A DNA stretch of 64,000 nucleotides from Candidatus Endomicrobium embiratermitis (GCA_009781315.1 WQYI01000002.1:125415-189414); one strand, 5' to 3'; positions 34,390-44,073 are shown, counted from the first letter of the stretch. The notes: a model not told the origin generated them from the letters alone. Made by a program: numbers and translations.

Positions 34390-35735
34390 TTCATGAAAAA
34401 GGTTTTTTTCAGCGTTTTATAAACGCGGTAGATTTATGGCTTTTTACCGCTCTTGTAATACTTGTATTAATCGGCGTGTTTGCCATATATTCCGCGAGCT
34501 TTAATTACGGCGTATCTTCAAAATATATAACCGTTCAAACTGCGGCTTTTTTTCTGGGGCTTATATGCATGTTTGTAGCCGCAGGTTTGAATTACCAGTA
34601 TTATAAGCAATTTGATAAAGTTATTTACATATTTTCGCTTGTTCTTTTGGTATCCGTACTTATTTTCGGCGTAACCGTAAACGGAGCCAAACGCTGGATT
34701 AGTTTCGGGCCTTTATCGTTTCAGCCGGTCGAAATAACAAAGCTGATTTATATTCTTGTCATTTCTTCGTTTTTGGATAAAAACTGGAAAAATATCAGAA
34801 AACCTTCGGCTCTTGCGTATACTTTTGCGATACTTATGGGGCATTTTGCTCTTATTATGATGCAGCCCGCTTTTTCATCCACGCTTCCGTACTTTTTAGT
34901 GACGCTTGTTCTTTTGTATGTCGCCGGCGCCGAGCCGTTTTATCTTTTATGTGTATCTCTGTTTTGCGGTTTAACCGTGGGAATCCCTTTGTTTATAGAA
35001 TTTTTAAAACTTCAGGAATTTGTTATTTATCCTGTTTCGCAGTTAGGGCATTTTATAAACTCTATTCAAGACAATGTTATGGGGATTTTTTACGTCGCTG
35101 TCATTATAATCGCTGTTATATTTGCCGTGTGGTGGTTTTTATGGAAATTGAAAACAAAAATTTCCATAATATATCCGATTTTGCTTGGATTTGCGATTAT
35201 GTTCGGGTTCACAGCTTCGATGTCTGTTGAAAAATCGTTAAAAGATTATCAGAGAAAAAGGATGGTAGTGTTTTTATATCCGGAAACCGATTCGCGCGGT
35301 GCGGGATATAATGTTATACAGTCTAAAATCGCAATGGGTTCCGGTAAAATTTCCGGCAAAGGTTTTTTAAAAGGCACCCAGACGCAGTTAGGTTTTCTCC
35401 CCGAACAGCATACGGATTTCATCTTTTCCGTAATAGGCGAAGAAGGCGGATGGCTTGTTTCTCAGACCATCATTTTACTGTATTTTATTTTTATATGGCG
35501 TGCTTTAGTAATCGCAAGAGAAGCTCGCGACAGATACGGTTCTCTTGTGGCAATCGGCATAGCCGCCATGTTTGCTTTTTACGTAGTCATAAATATAAGC
35601 ATGGTTACGGGTCTTATGCCTGTGGCAGGCGTGCCTCTGTTGTTTCTTTCATACGGAGGCTCTTCAATGGTTTCGTCCATGATTGCCGTAGGAATATTGT
35701 TTTCAATACATATGAGAAGATACACGTACTATTAG
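34386..35735 (+). CDS. rodA: Rod shape-determining SEDS glycosyltransferase RodA
   Basis: SEDS-family peptidoglycan polymerase of the elongation machinery. Motifs include GAKRWISFGPLSFQPVEITK, GFLPEQHTDFIFSVIGEEGG and LMPVAGVPLLFLSYGGSSM. At 449 residues it is longer than most RodA (360-410); the extra length is in the central part (about 205-290), which carries additional hydrophobic and basic segments before KRMVVFLYPETDSRG. The gene is separate from ftsW further on, and its pairing with PBP2 identifies it as RodA. The stop TAG lies in the first unit of the following repeat. Confidence 0.95.
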   Translation: MIHEKGFFQRFINAVDLWLFTALVILVLIGVFAIYSASFNYGVSSKYITVQTAAFFLGLICMFVAAGLNYQYYKQFDKVIYIFSLVLLVSVLIFGVTVNGAKRWISFGPLSFQPVEITKLIYILVISSFLDKNWKNIRKPSALAYTFAILMGHFALIMMQPAFSSTLPYFLVTLVLLYVAGAEPFYLLCVSLFCGLTVGIPLFIEFLKLQEFVIYPVSQLGHFINSIQDNVMGIFYVAVIIIAVIFAVWWFLWKLKTKISIIYPILLGFAIMFGFTASMSVEKSLKDYQRKRMVVFLYPETDSRGAGYNVIQSKIAMGSGKISGKGFLKGTQTQLGFLPEQHTDFIFSVIGEEGGWLVSQTIILLYFIFIWRALVIAREARDRYGSLVAIGIAAMFAFYVVINISMVTGLMPVAGVPLLFLSYGGSSMVSSMIAVGILFSIHMRRYTYY

Positions 35736-35814
35736 AAGATTAGATGATGATAAGTTTAGAAGATGAGCAAAAACAAAGTCGTTACCCAACCTCTCAACTT
35801 CTCATCCTCTAATC
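35733..35814 (-). repeat. Modular palindromic repeat, octamer arms
   Basis: Left units TTAGAAGA, TTAGATGA, TGATAAGT, TTAGAAGA in 8-base steps; core AAAAACAAAGTCGTTA; right arm CCTCTCAACTTCTCATCCTC is complementary. TTTGCCGTTTTT just beyond is the ACGGCA end in reverse. It contains the rodA stop codon. Confidence 0.85.
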
Positions 35815-35888
35815 CTTTGCCGTTTTTGTTTCGTCTGTCGTAAAAATTATATATAATTAAACGATTTCAATATATTAAGGGGAAACAA

Positions 35889-38507
35889 ATGTTAAAGAAA
35901 ATTTTAGGGGCGATTTTCGGATCGCAAAATGAAAGGGATATCAAAGCCATATTGCCGATAGTCCAAAAAGTCAATGCTTTGGAACCTTCAATAAAAAAAC
36001 TTTCCGACGATGAATTGAAAGCAAAAACCGCGGAGTTTCGCGAAAGGCTTGAAAAAGGCGAAACGCTTGAAGATATTATGTCAGAAGCGTTTGCATGCGT
36101 AAGGGAAGCCTCCGTGAGAACCATAGGCTTAAGGCATTTTGACGTCCAGATTATGGGCGGATATATTTTGCACAAAGGCAAAATAGCCGAAATGCGCACC
36201 GGAGAAGGAAAAACTTTGGTGGCTACTCTTGCGTCGTATTTAAACGCTTTGCCCGCCAAAGGCGTGCATATCGTAACGGTCAACGATTATCTTGCCAAAA
36301 GAGACAAAGAGTGGATGGGCAGCATTCATGAAAAACTGGGGTTAACGGTCGGCAACGTTTCGCATGATAATACTAACGATGAAAGACGCGCCGCTTATAA
36401 TTGCGATATAACTTACGTCACAAACAACGAACTCGGTTTTGATTATTTAAGAGACAATATGGTTATATCAAAAGAGGACAGAGTATTGCGTCCTTTGAAT
36501 TACGCGATTATAGACGAAGTCGATTCGATTTTGATAGACGAGGCAAGGACGCCTTTGATTATTTCAGGCGCGGGCGAGCAGTCAACGGAAAAATATTATA
36601 TTTCCGACAGAATAGTTCCGATGCTTAAAGGCAGAAAAGTGACGGAGAACGAAGAAATAAAGGCGAAATACTCCGGCGAGGATTTGTCTAAAGGATATGA
36701 TTATCTCGTAGACGAAAAAAATCATTCGGTTGTTTTGACTGAGCAGGGCGTTCAGAAAGCCGAAAGAATTTTGGGCGTAAAAAATATTTACGACGATTTG
36801 CAGTCCGAGTGGGTTCATCATATAACGCAGGCCGTAAGGGCGCATAATTTGTATCACCGCGACGTGGAATACGTCGTAAAAGACGGTGAAGTTATTATTG
36901 TCGACGAATTTACGGGAAGGCTTATGCCTGGCAGAAGATGGTCGGACGGGCTTCATCAGGCGGTTGAAGCCAAAGAAAATATGAAAATAGCCGATGAAAA
37001 CCAAACGCTTGCCACAATAACTTTTCAGAATTTTTTCAAAATGTATAAAAAAATCGCGGGTATGACTGGTACGGCTTCTACGGAATCCGCCGAATTTTGG
37101 GAAATATACAAACTCGGCGTAGTCGAAGTTCCGACAAATAACGCGATGATAAGAAAGGATTTTCCCGACGTAATTTACAGAACCGAAAGGGAAAAAGACA
37201 ACGCGATAATAAACGAAGTCGAGGCGTCTTGGAGAAAAGGCCAGCCGGTTCTTGTGGGTACAAGATCTATCGAGAAATCCGAGAAACTTTCGGCGATGCT
37301 TAGAAAAAAAGGTATTCCGCATCAGGTTTTAAACGCAAAATACCATGAACTTGAAGCGCAGATTATAGCTAACGCCGGCGCAAAAAGCGCGGTGACGATT
37401 GCCACGAATATGGCGGGCAGAGGAACGGATATTGTTTTAGGCGCCGGAGACGTTGAACAAAATAAAGAAGTCATAGCTTTAGGCGGACTTCATATTATAG
37501 GCACCGAAAGGCATGAATCGCGAAGAATCGATAATCAGTTAAGAGGACGTTCAGGCAGACAGGGAGACCCGGGTTCATCAAGGTTTTTCTTATCCACGGA
37601 AGACGAACTTATGAGGCTTTTCGGTTCCGACAGAATAGGCGTTTTTATGCAGAGGCTCGGTCTTAAAGAAGGCGAAGATATTCAGCATCCTTTGATATCA
37701 AAAGCCGTTGAAGGCGCTCAAAGAAAAGTCGAAGGAAGCAACTTTGACATAAGAAAGCAGCTTGTAGATTTTGACAATGTAATGAACAAGCAGAGAGAAG
37801 CCGTTTACAGGCTCAGAAATGAAATCCTTGAAGGCGAAGACATAACGGAAACAATTAAGGATATGATAAAAGAGTCTGTTGACGAGAAAGTACAGCTCTG
37901 GGCTACAGCAAAATATCCCGAAGAGTGGGATTGGACAAGCATAGAAACCTGGATTTTGAAAGCTTTCGGAATAAAATACGAAATAGATAAAGATGCGATA
38001 GCTTATGTGACTCAGGAGGCTCTTGCTGAAGATTTAAACACGAAAATCCTTGAGGCTTATGAAAAAAGAAAAGAACAGTTAACTCCGGAATTATTGTCGC
38101 ATATCCAAAGAATGGTTTTGCTTCAAATGATAGATTCGTCATGGAGAGATCATTTATATGAGCTTGATCAGGTAAGGCGCGGAATAGGTTTCAGGGCGTA
38201 TGCGCAGAAAGATCCGAAAATCGAATATCAAAAAGAGTCTTTCAGGTTATTTGAATCGATGATGAAAAGAATAAGAGAAAGCACCGTGGAATACATTTTT
38301 AAAGTTCAGGTTGACGTAAGACCGCAGGGGATGATGAGGCCTCCGCAGGACGCGACGCAGTATAAAAATGAGGATTCAAAAGTAAATCCCGGATTGAAAA
38401 ATCCGTCAAACGATAAGGTTAAACCAAAAGATTTGAATAAAATAGGCAGAAACGACCCTTGTCCGTGCGGCAGCGGGAAAAAGTATAAAAAATGCTGCGG
38501 AGCTTAA
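35889..38507 (+). CDS. secA: Preprotein translocase ATPase SecA
   Basis: Motor of the Sec pathway that pushes unfolded proteins through SecYEG. 872 residues. Walker A is TGEGKT (104-109) after MR, the DEAD-type box is [20 protein letters not shown], motif III-VI follow ([32 protein letters not shown]), and the C-terminal zinc motif is [16 protein letters not shown] (CxCx8CC), which binds SecB or lipids. Start ATG follows AAGGGGAAACAA. It has its own upstream region after the rodA repeat; a TATAAT lies at 35852-35857 with only a weak -35. lnt follows after a repeat-filled gap. Confidence 0.98.
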   Translation: MLKKILGAIFGSQNERDIKAILPIVQKVNALEPSIKKLSDDELKAKTAEFRERLEKGETLEDIMSEAFACVREASVRTIGLRHFDVQIMGGYILHKGKIAEMRTGEGKTLVATLASYLNALPAKGVHIVTVNDYLAKRDKEWMGSIHEKLGLTVGNVSHDNTNDERRAAYNCDITYVTNNELGFDYLRDNMVISKEDRVLRPLNYAIIDEVDSILIDEARTPLIISGAGEQSTEKYYISDRIVPMLKGRKVTENEEIKAKYSGEDLSKGYDYLVDEKNHSVVLTEQGVQKAERILGVKNIYDDLQSEWVHHITQAVRAHNLYHRDVEYVVKDGEVIIVDEFTGRLMPGRRWSDGLHQAVEAKENMKIADENQTLATITFQNFFKMYKKIAGMTGTASTESAEFWEIYKLGVVEVPTNNAMIRKDFPDVIYRTEREKDNAIINEVEASWRKGQPVLVGTRSIEKSEKLSAMLRKKGIPHQVLNAKYHELEAQIIANAGAKSAVTIATNMAGRGTDIVLGAGDVEQNKEVIALGGLHIIGTERHESRRIDNQLRGRSGRQGDPGSSRFFLSTEDELMRLFGSDRIGVFMQRLGLKEGEDIQHPLISKAVEGAQRKVEGSNFDIRKQLVDFDNVMNKQREAVYRLRNEILEGEDITETIKDMIKESVDEKVQLWATAKYPEEWDWTSIETWILKAFGIKYEIDKDAIAYVTQEALAEDLNTKILEAYEKRKEQLTPELLSHIQRMVLLQMIDSSWRDHLYELDQVRRGIGFRAYAQKDPKIEYQKESFRLFESMMKRIRESTVEYIFKVQVDVRPQGMMRPPQDATQYKNEDSKVNPGLKNPSNDKVKPKDLNKIGRNDPCPCGSGKKYKKCCGA

Positions 38508-38513
38508 ACGGCA

Positions 38514-38541
38514 GTGAGTAGTTAGTAGTGAGAATAAGTAG
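38514..38541 (+). repeat. Heptamer repeat arm after secA
   Basis: After AAACGGCA come GTGAGTA, GTTAGTA, GTGAGAA, TAAGTAG in 7-base steps. It is an arm of the modular family without a clear second arm; a GTCA element follows. Confidence 0.7.
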
Positions 38542-38559
38542 TGGACGTCAATTTGTTGT

Positions 38560-38668
38560 TGTCATTCCGGGCTTGACCCGGAATCCATGGTTGTTAAGAA
38601 CAATATTTTATTCCTTATTCTTTTAATGGCAAAGGCAAACGTGGATACCGGTTTTCACCGGTATGACA
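38560..38668 (+). repeat. GTCA/TGAC double-hairpin element
   Basis: Left hairpin ATTCCGGG-CTTGA-CCCGGAAT after TGTC, a middle of about 60 bases, and right hairpin ATACCGGT-TTTC-ACCGGTAT before GACA. It is closely related to the element inserted in prmC, sharing the whole left half and CAATATTTTATTCCTTA-like middle. Confidence 0.9.
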
Positions 38669-38692
38669 AATGTTTGTCTTTAGAGATACTCA

Positions 38693-38706
38693 GTTAGGAG
38701 TTAGGA
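38693..38706 (+). repeat. Two GTTAGGA heptamers serving as ribosome-binding site of lnt
   Basis: GTTAGGA occurs twice in succession and ends at the A of the ATG. The same unit forms the purQ insertion. Confidence 0.65.
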
Positions 38707-40268
38707 TGATAAGGAAGCGTCTGTCATTGCGTTGGAGAAAAGCTTTGTTTAAAGCTCCCAAAGCAATCCGGAAACTTTTAGTAAAAAATTCCCGTAATAT
38801 TTTTCTTTCAGTTTTAACAGGTTTATTGGCGGTTGCCGCGTTCCCTAAAATAAGCCTGTTTTTTTTAGCGTGGATTGCGCTTGTTCCTTTATTACTTGTA
38901 TTGTCGCGCTCAAGCGTTAAACAATCGTTTTTTTACGCGTTTTTGTCGGGTTTTGTTTTCAACGCGGCAGGGCTTTACTGGCTTATTCCTATGCTTCATT
39001 TTAACACGGGTTCGTATGTTCAGGCTTTTTCAGCTTCGTGCGTTTTATGGGCATATCTTGCTTTATATTGGGGAGTTTGGGGTTGGCTCTTTGCCGTAGC
39101 TAAAAAATATTTTTCATCTACGTGGATTTTTTCGGTTTTTATGCCAGCCGCATGGGTTGTTTTGGAATACGCGAGAACTTATTTCTTAACAGGTTTCCCG
39201 TGGATGCTTGCGGGTTATTCACAGTACCGTTTTACGGAAATAATACAAATCGCGGAATTTACCGGAGTTTACGGCGTGTCTTTTGTCTTGGTTTTTTGCA
39301 ATATACTTTTTTATTTCTGGATGACTGACAAAAAAGGAAATAAATATTTGTACTCCGCTCTGTTTTTAATAACAGCTCTTTCGGTTTTTGGCGCTTTCAG
39401 GCTCGATAAGTTTAAATTTTTCGGAAACGAAGAATTTACCGTCGCCATAGTTCAGCCCAATATCGACCAATATAAAAAATGGGATCAGGGATTTAAAGAC
39501 GAAATTTTATACAGCCTTGAATATTACGCCGATAAAATTTCCGACGATAAAGTAGATTTGGTGGTCTGGCCTGAAGCCGCGATGCCTGATTTTGTCCCTT
39601 ATGATAAACAGGCTCTGTTAACTGCCGAAAAAATCGCAAAAACCGCAGGCGGTTTAAATATCATAGGAGCTCCTCATAACGACAAATCCGGAAAATTGTT
39701 TAACGCGGTTTTTGAGTTTGACGGAAGCGGATATAAATCCGTTCATAAAAAAAATCACCTTGTGCCGTTCGGCGAATACGTGCCTTTGAGAAAACAATTA
39801 GGCAGATTTTTCGGCGTTTTAAACGATATGGGCGATTTTGAAAAAGGGACGGATAAAAAAGTTTTTACCGACGGTAAAGTTTTTGCCGGACCTACGATAT
39901 GCTCGGAAAATTTTTATCCGGACATATCAAGACAGTTTTGTCTTGACGGCGCAAAAGTTTTGACAAACCACACTAACGATGCGTGGTTTTTCGATACGGC
40001 GGCTCCTTACCAGCATTTTATGATGAATGTTTTCAGAGCCGTAGAAAACCGCAAATTTGTTTTAGTTTCGGCAAATTCGGGCGTGTCCGGCATTGTTGAA
40101 GCGTCGGGAAGAATAGTTTCTTTTATTCCCGCGTCGCAGGAAGCGCTTATAACAGCCGAGTTTTTACAAAATGATTTCCATACGTTTTATACGTTACGCG
40201 GCGATATTTTTGTAAAAATATGCATGTTTGTATTGATATTTTTGTTTGTAACGATTTTAATTTTGTAA
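38706..40268 (+). CDS. lnt: Apolipoprotein N-acyltransferase
   Basis: Adds the third acyl chain to lipoproteins in the inner membrane, implying a lipoprotein system of Gram-negative type. 520 residues: six or so membrane segments in the first 230 residues, then a nitrilase-like domain with the catalytic triad, Glu290 in VVWPEAAMPD, Lys in KNHLVPFGEYVP and Cys in GPTICSENFYPD. A terminal membrane segment follows. The frame is open from TTG 38670, but those 12 residues are repeat-encoded; ATG 38706 is preferred, with its ribosome-binding AGGAG formed by two GTTAGGA heptamers of a repeat arm. Confidence 0.93.
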   Translation: MIRKRLSLRWRKALFKAPKAIRKLLVKNSRNIFLSVLTGLLAVAAFPKISLFFLAWIALVPLLLVLSRSSVKQSFFYAFLSGFVFNAAGLYWLIPMLHFNTGSYVQAFSASCVLWAYLALYWGVWGWLFAVAKKYFSSTWIFSVFMPAAWVVLEYARTYFLTGFPWMLAGYSQYRFTEIIQIAEFTGVYGVSFVLVFCNILFYFWMTDKKGNKYLYSALFLITALSVFGAFRLDKFKFFGNEEFTVAIVQPNIDQYKKWDQGFKDEILYSLEYYADKISDDKVDLVVWPEAAMPDFVPYDKQALLTAEKIAKTAGGLNIIGAPHNDKSGKLFNAVFEFDGSGYKSVHKKNHLVPFGEYVPLRKQLGRFFGVLNDMGDFEKGTDKKVFTDGKVFAGPTICSENFYPDISRQFCLDGAKVLTNHTNDAWFFDTAAPYQHFMMNVFRAVENRKFVLVSANSGVSGIVEASGRIVSFIPASQEALITAEFLQNDFHTFYTLRGDIFVKICMFVLIFLFVTILIL

Positions 40269-40281
40269 AGAGGAGAATATT

Positions 40282-41371
40282 ATGTTGGAAAACCAGAAAG
40301 AAAGAATCGGGGAATTAAGGAGGTCTCTTTGATATAGATTCTAAAACGAATCAGATCAAAGAGCTTGAAATAGAAATTTCAGACCCTGATTTTTGGAACG
40401 ACCAGAATAAAGCGAAAAAAATTATGTCTGAACTTGACAGTCTGAAAAATCTGTGCGGTCTTTGGCGCGATATGGATAAGCGCGTAAAAGATTTGTCGGA
40501 CTTAAAAGAGCTTGCGGATTTGGAAAACGACGAAATTCTTTTGAAAGACATTGAAGAAGGAAGCAAAAAACTTGAAAAAGAGTTGTCTGCTTTTGAAACG
40601 AAAACCAAACTCGGCGGGCAACACGATAAAAATAACGCTATTATGTCCATTCACGCGGGAGCCGGCGGTACTGAATCCTGCGACTGGGCGCAAATGCTTG
40701 TGAGAATGTATTCAAGATGGGCCGAAGATAAAGGTTTTGAAGTCGAAGTCGTAGACAGTCTGGACGGCGACGAAGCGGGAATAAAAAGCATTACTATGAT
40801 AATCAAAGGAGAATACGCTTACGGTTTATTGCAGTCTGAAATAGGCGTTCACAGGCTTGTGAGGATTTCCCCTTTTGACGCGAACAAAAGAAGACATACG
40901 TCTTTTTCGTCTGTTGACGTAATACCTGAAGTCGAGGATAATATAGACATTGTTGTTGATGACAAAGATATAAGAATCGACACTTACAGGGCAAGCGGAG
41001 CCGGCGGTCAGCATATAAATAAAACCGATTCTGCCGTAAGAATTACGCATTTGTCTACGGGAATTATAGTCCAGTCCCAAAACGACCGTTCGCAGATAAA
41101 AAACAGAGCTACCGCTATGAAACTTTTAAAAGCGAAGCTTTACGAACTTGAGCGTGAAAAACAGCGCGCTTCCTATGAGAAACATTACAGCGAAAAAGGG
41201 GCGATAGAATGGGGGAGCCAGATACGCTCTTACGTGTTTATGCCTTATCAGCTTGTAAAAGATAACCGTACGGGTTATGAAACGTCCCAGGTCGCGGCCG
41301 TAATGGATGGCGACATAGACGATTTTATCGGGACGTATTTATCTTGGAAACTCGGCAATAAGAAAAAATAA
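40282..41371 (+). CDS. prfB: Peptide chain release factor 2 with programmed +1 frameshift
   Basis: RF2 releases the peptide at UGA and UAA. The first 16 codons from ATG 40282 (AGAGGAGA upstream) end at CTT followed by an in-frame TGA (40330-40332), with AAGGAGG placed just upstream as the internal stimulatory site; reading resumes in the +1 frame at GAT 40331. This is the known autoregulatory RF2 frameshift. The +1 frame carries SPFDANKRRHTSF (the SPF codon-recognition tripeptide) and SGAGGQHINKTDSAVR with the GGQ catalytic motif. The combined product is 362 residues, normal for RF2. It follows lnt by 13 bases. Confidence 0.97.
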
Positions 41372-41376
41372 TATAC

Positions 41377-41460
41377 GGATGCACGGAGGCGCAGATGCAT
41401 TGATGCATGGCAACTACTTTTGTCTTTGCTATGCATCCACGCATCTAAGCATATAATCTT
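41377..41460 (+). repeat. Modular palindromic repeat, octamer arms
   Basis: ACGGATGCAC start, units GGATGCAC, GGAGGCGC, AGATGCAT, TGATGCAT, core GGCAACTACTTTTGTCTTTG, right arm ATGCATCCACGCATCTAAGC. The core is in the orientation AACGACTTTGTCTTTGC. Confidence 0.85.
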
Positions 41461-41472
41461 CTGTCGTTGTAT

Positions 41473-41501
41473 TTGACAAATATAGAAAATTATTGCATAA
41501 T
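41473..41501 (+). promoter_or_regulatory. Sigma-70 promoter of rpmE
   Basis: TTGACA (41473-41478), a 17-base spacer and CATAAT (41496-41501). It lies 38 bases before the rpmE start and directly after a repeat. Confidence 0.75.
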
Positions 41502-41538
41502 TAATATCAATTTTTAATGAAAAAGGAGACGTTTAGAT

Positions 41539-41877
41539 ATGAAAGAAGCAATACATCCGAAATACGAGGAATGCACGGTATCGTGCGCCTGCGGTTATAC
41601 TTTTAAAACGCGTTCAACGAAACCTTCCATTAAGCTGGAAATATGCTCTAACTGCCATCCATTTTTTACAGGTAAGCAGAAACTTATAGATACGGCCGGA
41701 AGAGTCGAGAAATTCCAGAAACGTTTTGCAAAAACCGAAGGCAAAACCATAGTGAGAAAGAAAGCGGAAAAGAAAGTCCCGGCGCCTAGGAAAACTTCGG
41801 GAAAAATTCTTACGACTTCGCCTAAAAAAGCGAAGACTCCGGTAAAGAAAGACAAAGAAACAAAAGAAAAGAAATAG
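41539..41877 (+). CDS. rpmE: Ribosomal protein bL31 with long basic C-terminal tail
   Basis: Large-subunit ribosomal protein L31. The first 70 residues are the family: [11 protein letters not shown], then [27 protein letters not shown] and [10 protein letters not shown]. Cysteines in CAC and CSNC are the zinc-binding (C+) type. At 112 residues the protein is about 40 longer than the usual 66-75; the extra tail is almost all Lys, Pro, Thr and Ala, probably disordered and RNA-binding. AAAAAGGAGACG precedes the start. A strong terminator follows, so rpmE is probably transcribed alone. Confidence 0.95.
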   Translation: MKEAIHPKYEECTVSCACGYTFKTRSTKPSIKLEICSNCHPFFTGKQKLIDTAGRVEKFQKRFAKTEGKTIVRKKAEKKVPAPRKTSGKILTTSPKKAKTPVKKDKETKEKK

Positions 41878-41892
41878 TTTAATATAAAAAAA

Positions 41893-41935
41893 TATGACAG
41901 AGGGTCTTTAAACAACCTCTGTCATATTTTTTTTT
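41893..41935 (+). terminator. Rho-independent terminator after rpmE
   Basis: Perfect 11-base stem TATGACAGAGG with CCTCTGTCATA, 12-base loop, then a run of nine T (41927-41935). Confidence 0.9.
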
Positions 41936-41988
41936 CACCCTCACCCAACCCTCTCCCTGATTAGGGATAGGGTTGGGTGAGGGTGAAA
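41933..41988. repeat. Near-perfect long hairpin, CACCCTCACCC type
   Basis: TTTCACCCTCACCCAACCCT continuing CTCCCT pairs with AGGGAT, then AGGGTTGGGTGAGGGTGAAA, 25 of 26 bases, around a GATT loop. A related, shorter copy overlaps the start of tlyA. Confidence 0.85.
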
Positions 41989-42012
41989 TGAATCATTTTT
42001 AAGGGTGAAAAT

Positions 42013-43083
42013 ATGTTTTTGGAAAAACTTAAATCGTTAAACGAACAATTTAAAGAAGTTGAAAAAAAGCTCGGGGATCCTTCAATCGTCGCAAATCAGG
42101 AAGAATACCGCGAGCTTACAAAACAACATTCTTATCTTTTGCCTCTTTCGGAAAAATATAGCGAATATTCGAAACTTTTGTCGGACATAAAAGATGTCGA
42201 GGAATTGAAAAAATCCAATGACAGCGAAATAAAAGAAATGGCTTTGGCGGAATATGACGATTTGATAAGCAAAAGAGAAAAGACGGAAGCAGAAATAAAA
42301 GTTTTGCTTATACCTCCCGACCCTAATGAAAATAAGAACATCATAATTGAAATCCGCGCCGGTACGGGCGGCGAAGAAGCCGCGTTATTTGTCGGCGATT
42401 TATTTAGAATGTACACGAGATTTGCCGAAAGAAACGGCTGGAAATACGAGGTTATGGATTCAAACCCTACGGGACTGGGCGGTTATAAAGAAGTAATTTT
42501 TGAAGTCTCGGGCAACAGAGTCTGGCGTTATTTTAAATTTGAACGCGGCGCCCACAGAGTGCAGCGCGTGCCTGAAACCGAAGCTTCGGGCAGGGTGCAT
42601 ACTTCGGCTGTGACGGTTGCCGTTCTTCCCGAAGCCGAAGAAGTCGATGTTGAAATTAAAACGGACGAATTACGTATCGATACTTACAGGGCAAGCGGAG
42701 CCGGCGGGCAGCATGTAAATAAAACCGATTCCGCTATAAGAATTACCCATTTGCCGACAGGCCTTGTAGTCGCGTGTCAGGACGAACGCAGCCAGATAAA
42801 AAACAGGGCAAAAGCGTTTAAAGTTTTAAGGGCAAAGCTTTACGAGCAGAAAGTTCTTGAACATGAAAAAAAGCTGGCAGGCGAAAGAAAACAGCAGGTA
42901 GGCACCGGAGACAGGTCTGAAAAAATAAGAACTTACAATTTTCCGCAAAACAGGATAACCGATCACAGGATAGGATACAGCGTTTATAATATCGGCGAAG
43001 TCATGGACGGAGATTTGTCCGAACTTGTCAATAAACTGATTGAAGCCGATACGGAACGGCAATTAACAATTAATAATGAATAA
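42013..43083 (+). CDS. prfA: Peptide chain release factor 1
   Basis: RF1 releases the peptide at UAG and UAA. 356 residues. The codon-recognition PxT motif is PET in [16 protein letters not shown], and the GGQ motif is in [32 protein letters not shown] starts the central domain. The last residues (RQLTINNE) are encoded by a repeat arm, AACGGCAATTAAC and following heptamers, which also supplies the stop codon. prmC, which methylates the Gln of GGQ, follows 32 bases downstream, a common pairing. Confidence 0.97.
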   Translation: MFLEKLKSLNEQFKEVEKKLGDPSIVANQEEYRELTKQHSYLLPLSEKYSEYSKLLSDIKDVEELKKSNDSEIKEMALAEYDDLISKREKTEAEIKVLLIPPDPNENKNIIIEIRAGTGGEEAALFVGDLFRMYTRFAERNGWKYEVMDSNPTGLGGYKEVIFEVSGNRVWRYFKFERGAHRVQRVPETEASGRVHTSAVTVAVLPEAEEVDVEIKTDELRIDTYRASGAGGQHVNKTDSAIRITHLPTGLVVACQDERSQIKNRAKAFKVLRAKLYEQKVLEHEKKLAGERKQQVGTGDRSEKIRTYNFPQNRITDHRIGYSVYNIGEVMDGDLSELVNKLIEADTERQLTINNE

Positions 43084-43090
43084 TTAACGC
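43055..43090 (+). repeat. Heptamer repeat arm at the 3' end of prfA
   Basis: AACGGC is followed by AATTAAC, AATTAAT, AATGAAT, AATTAAC in 7-base steps; the prfA stop codon is inside. Second arm not found. Confidence 0.75.
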
Positions 43091-43115
43091 TTAATCGTAT
43101 CGCCCGAGGAATTAG

Positions 43116-44072
43116 ATGATGAAACAATCCAGAGACGTTTACTCGGTATTAAAATACGCCGTTCAACTATTGACGGATAGCGGATTATCAGACGCCAAAG
43201 CTTCCGCCGAAACACTTTTAAGTTTTGTTTTAAACACAAGCCGTTCAAAGCTTCCTTTGATAAGAAACCAAAAACTTTCCGAAAAAGAAATCAGCGTTTT
43301 TAACGATTATATTTTAAGACGTTCTAAAAGAGAACCCGCGGCTTACATAACCGGTTTTTGCGGTTTTATGGGATATGAGTTTTCGGTAAATAAAAACGTT
43401 TTGATACCGCGCCCGGAAACAGAACTTTTGGTTGAAGAAGTTTTAAAACTTAAATACAGTTATTCTTGTCATTCCGGGCTTGACCCGGAATCCATTGTTT
43501 CTAAAAACAATTCTTTATTCCTTAAGTTTTTAAAAAATGCTAACGTGGATTCCCGCTTTTGCGGGAATGACGGCAAAGTTGTTTTGGATTTATGCACGGG
43601 ATCCGGCTGCATAGCCGTAAGTCTGGCAAAATCCGGTTTATTTGAAAAAATTACAGCCGCGGATATAAGCGATAAAGCTTTGGAAACGGCCGTTAAAAAT
43701 GCGGATTTAAACGGTGTAAAAAATATAGAGTTTATAAAAAGCGATGTCTTTGAAAATCTTGCCGGAAGAAAATTTGATATAATTGTTTCAAATCCTCCTT
43801 ATATTTCACAGGAAGAGCGTGAACGGCTTGAGCCGGAGCTCGGCTTTGAACCTGTAATTGCTCTTATCGCTCCGAATGACGGTCTGTTTTTTTACAGGAA
43901 AATAGCAGAGCAGGCGAAACTATATTTGAATCAGGGCGGAATTATTTTACTTGAATTAAACGCGAATAAATCCGCTGAAATAAAAAAGATATTTCAGGAC
44001 GCCGGGTTTGAAGACGTCAAAATAATAAAAGACTATTCTGATCTGGACAGAATATTAAAAATAAGGACATAA
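43116..44072 (+). CDS. prmC: Release factor glutamine methyltransferase PrmC, with repeat insertion
   Basis: N5-glutamine methyltransferase acting on the GGQ motif of RF1 and RF2. The N-terminal helical domain ends in IPRPETELLVEEVL; the SAM motif is LDLCTGSGCIAVSLA and the catalytic NPPY is at 226-229 (IVSNPPYIS). At 318 residues it is about 35 longer than usual (275-290). The excess is residues 118-152 (CHSGLDPES to RFCGND), encoded by a complete GTCA/TGAC element of 105 bases that preserves the frame, in the linker between the two domains. The rest is intact. GAGGA precedes the start; ATG 43119 is an equally good alternative. Confidence 0.94.
   Translation: MMKQSRDVYSVLKYAVQLLTDSGLSDAKASAETLLSFVLNTSRSKLPLIRNQKLSEKEISVFNDYILRRSKREPAAYITGFCGFMGYEFSVNKNVLIPRPETELLVEEVLKLKYSYSCHSGLDPESIVSKNNSLFLKFLKNANVDSRFCGNDGKVVLDLCTGSGCIAVSLAKSGLFEKITAADISDKALETAVKNADLNGVKNIEFIKSDVFENLAGRKFDIIVSNPPYISQEERERLEPELGFEPVIALIAPNDGLFFYRKIAEQAKLYLNQGGIILLELNANKSAEIKKIFQDAGFEDVKIIKDYSDLDRILKIRT
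43467..43571 (+). repeat. GTCA/TGAC double-hairpin element inside prmC
   Basis: TGTC, hairpin ATTCCGGG-CTTGA-CCCGGAAT, a 55-base middle, hairpin ATTCCCGC-TTTT-GCGGGAAT, GAC. Length 105 bases, which is 35 codons. It matches the intergenic copy at 38560-38668. Confidence 0.92.
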
Positions 44073-44073
44073 T

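Noticed and set aside
36582-37322. Minus-strand open frame of 246 codons
   Set aside because: It is antisense to a conserved part of secA, with no start signal and no recognisable domain.
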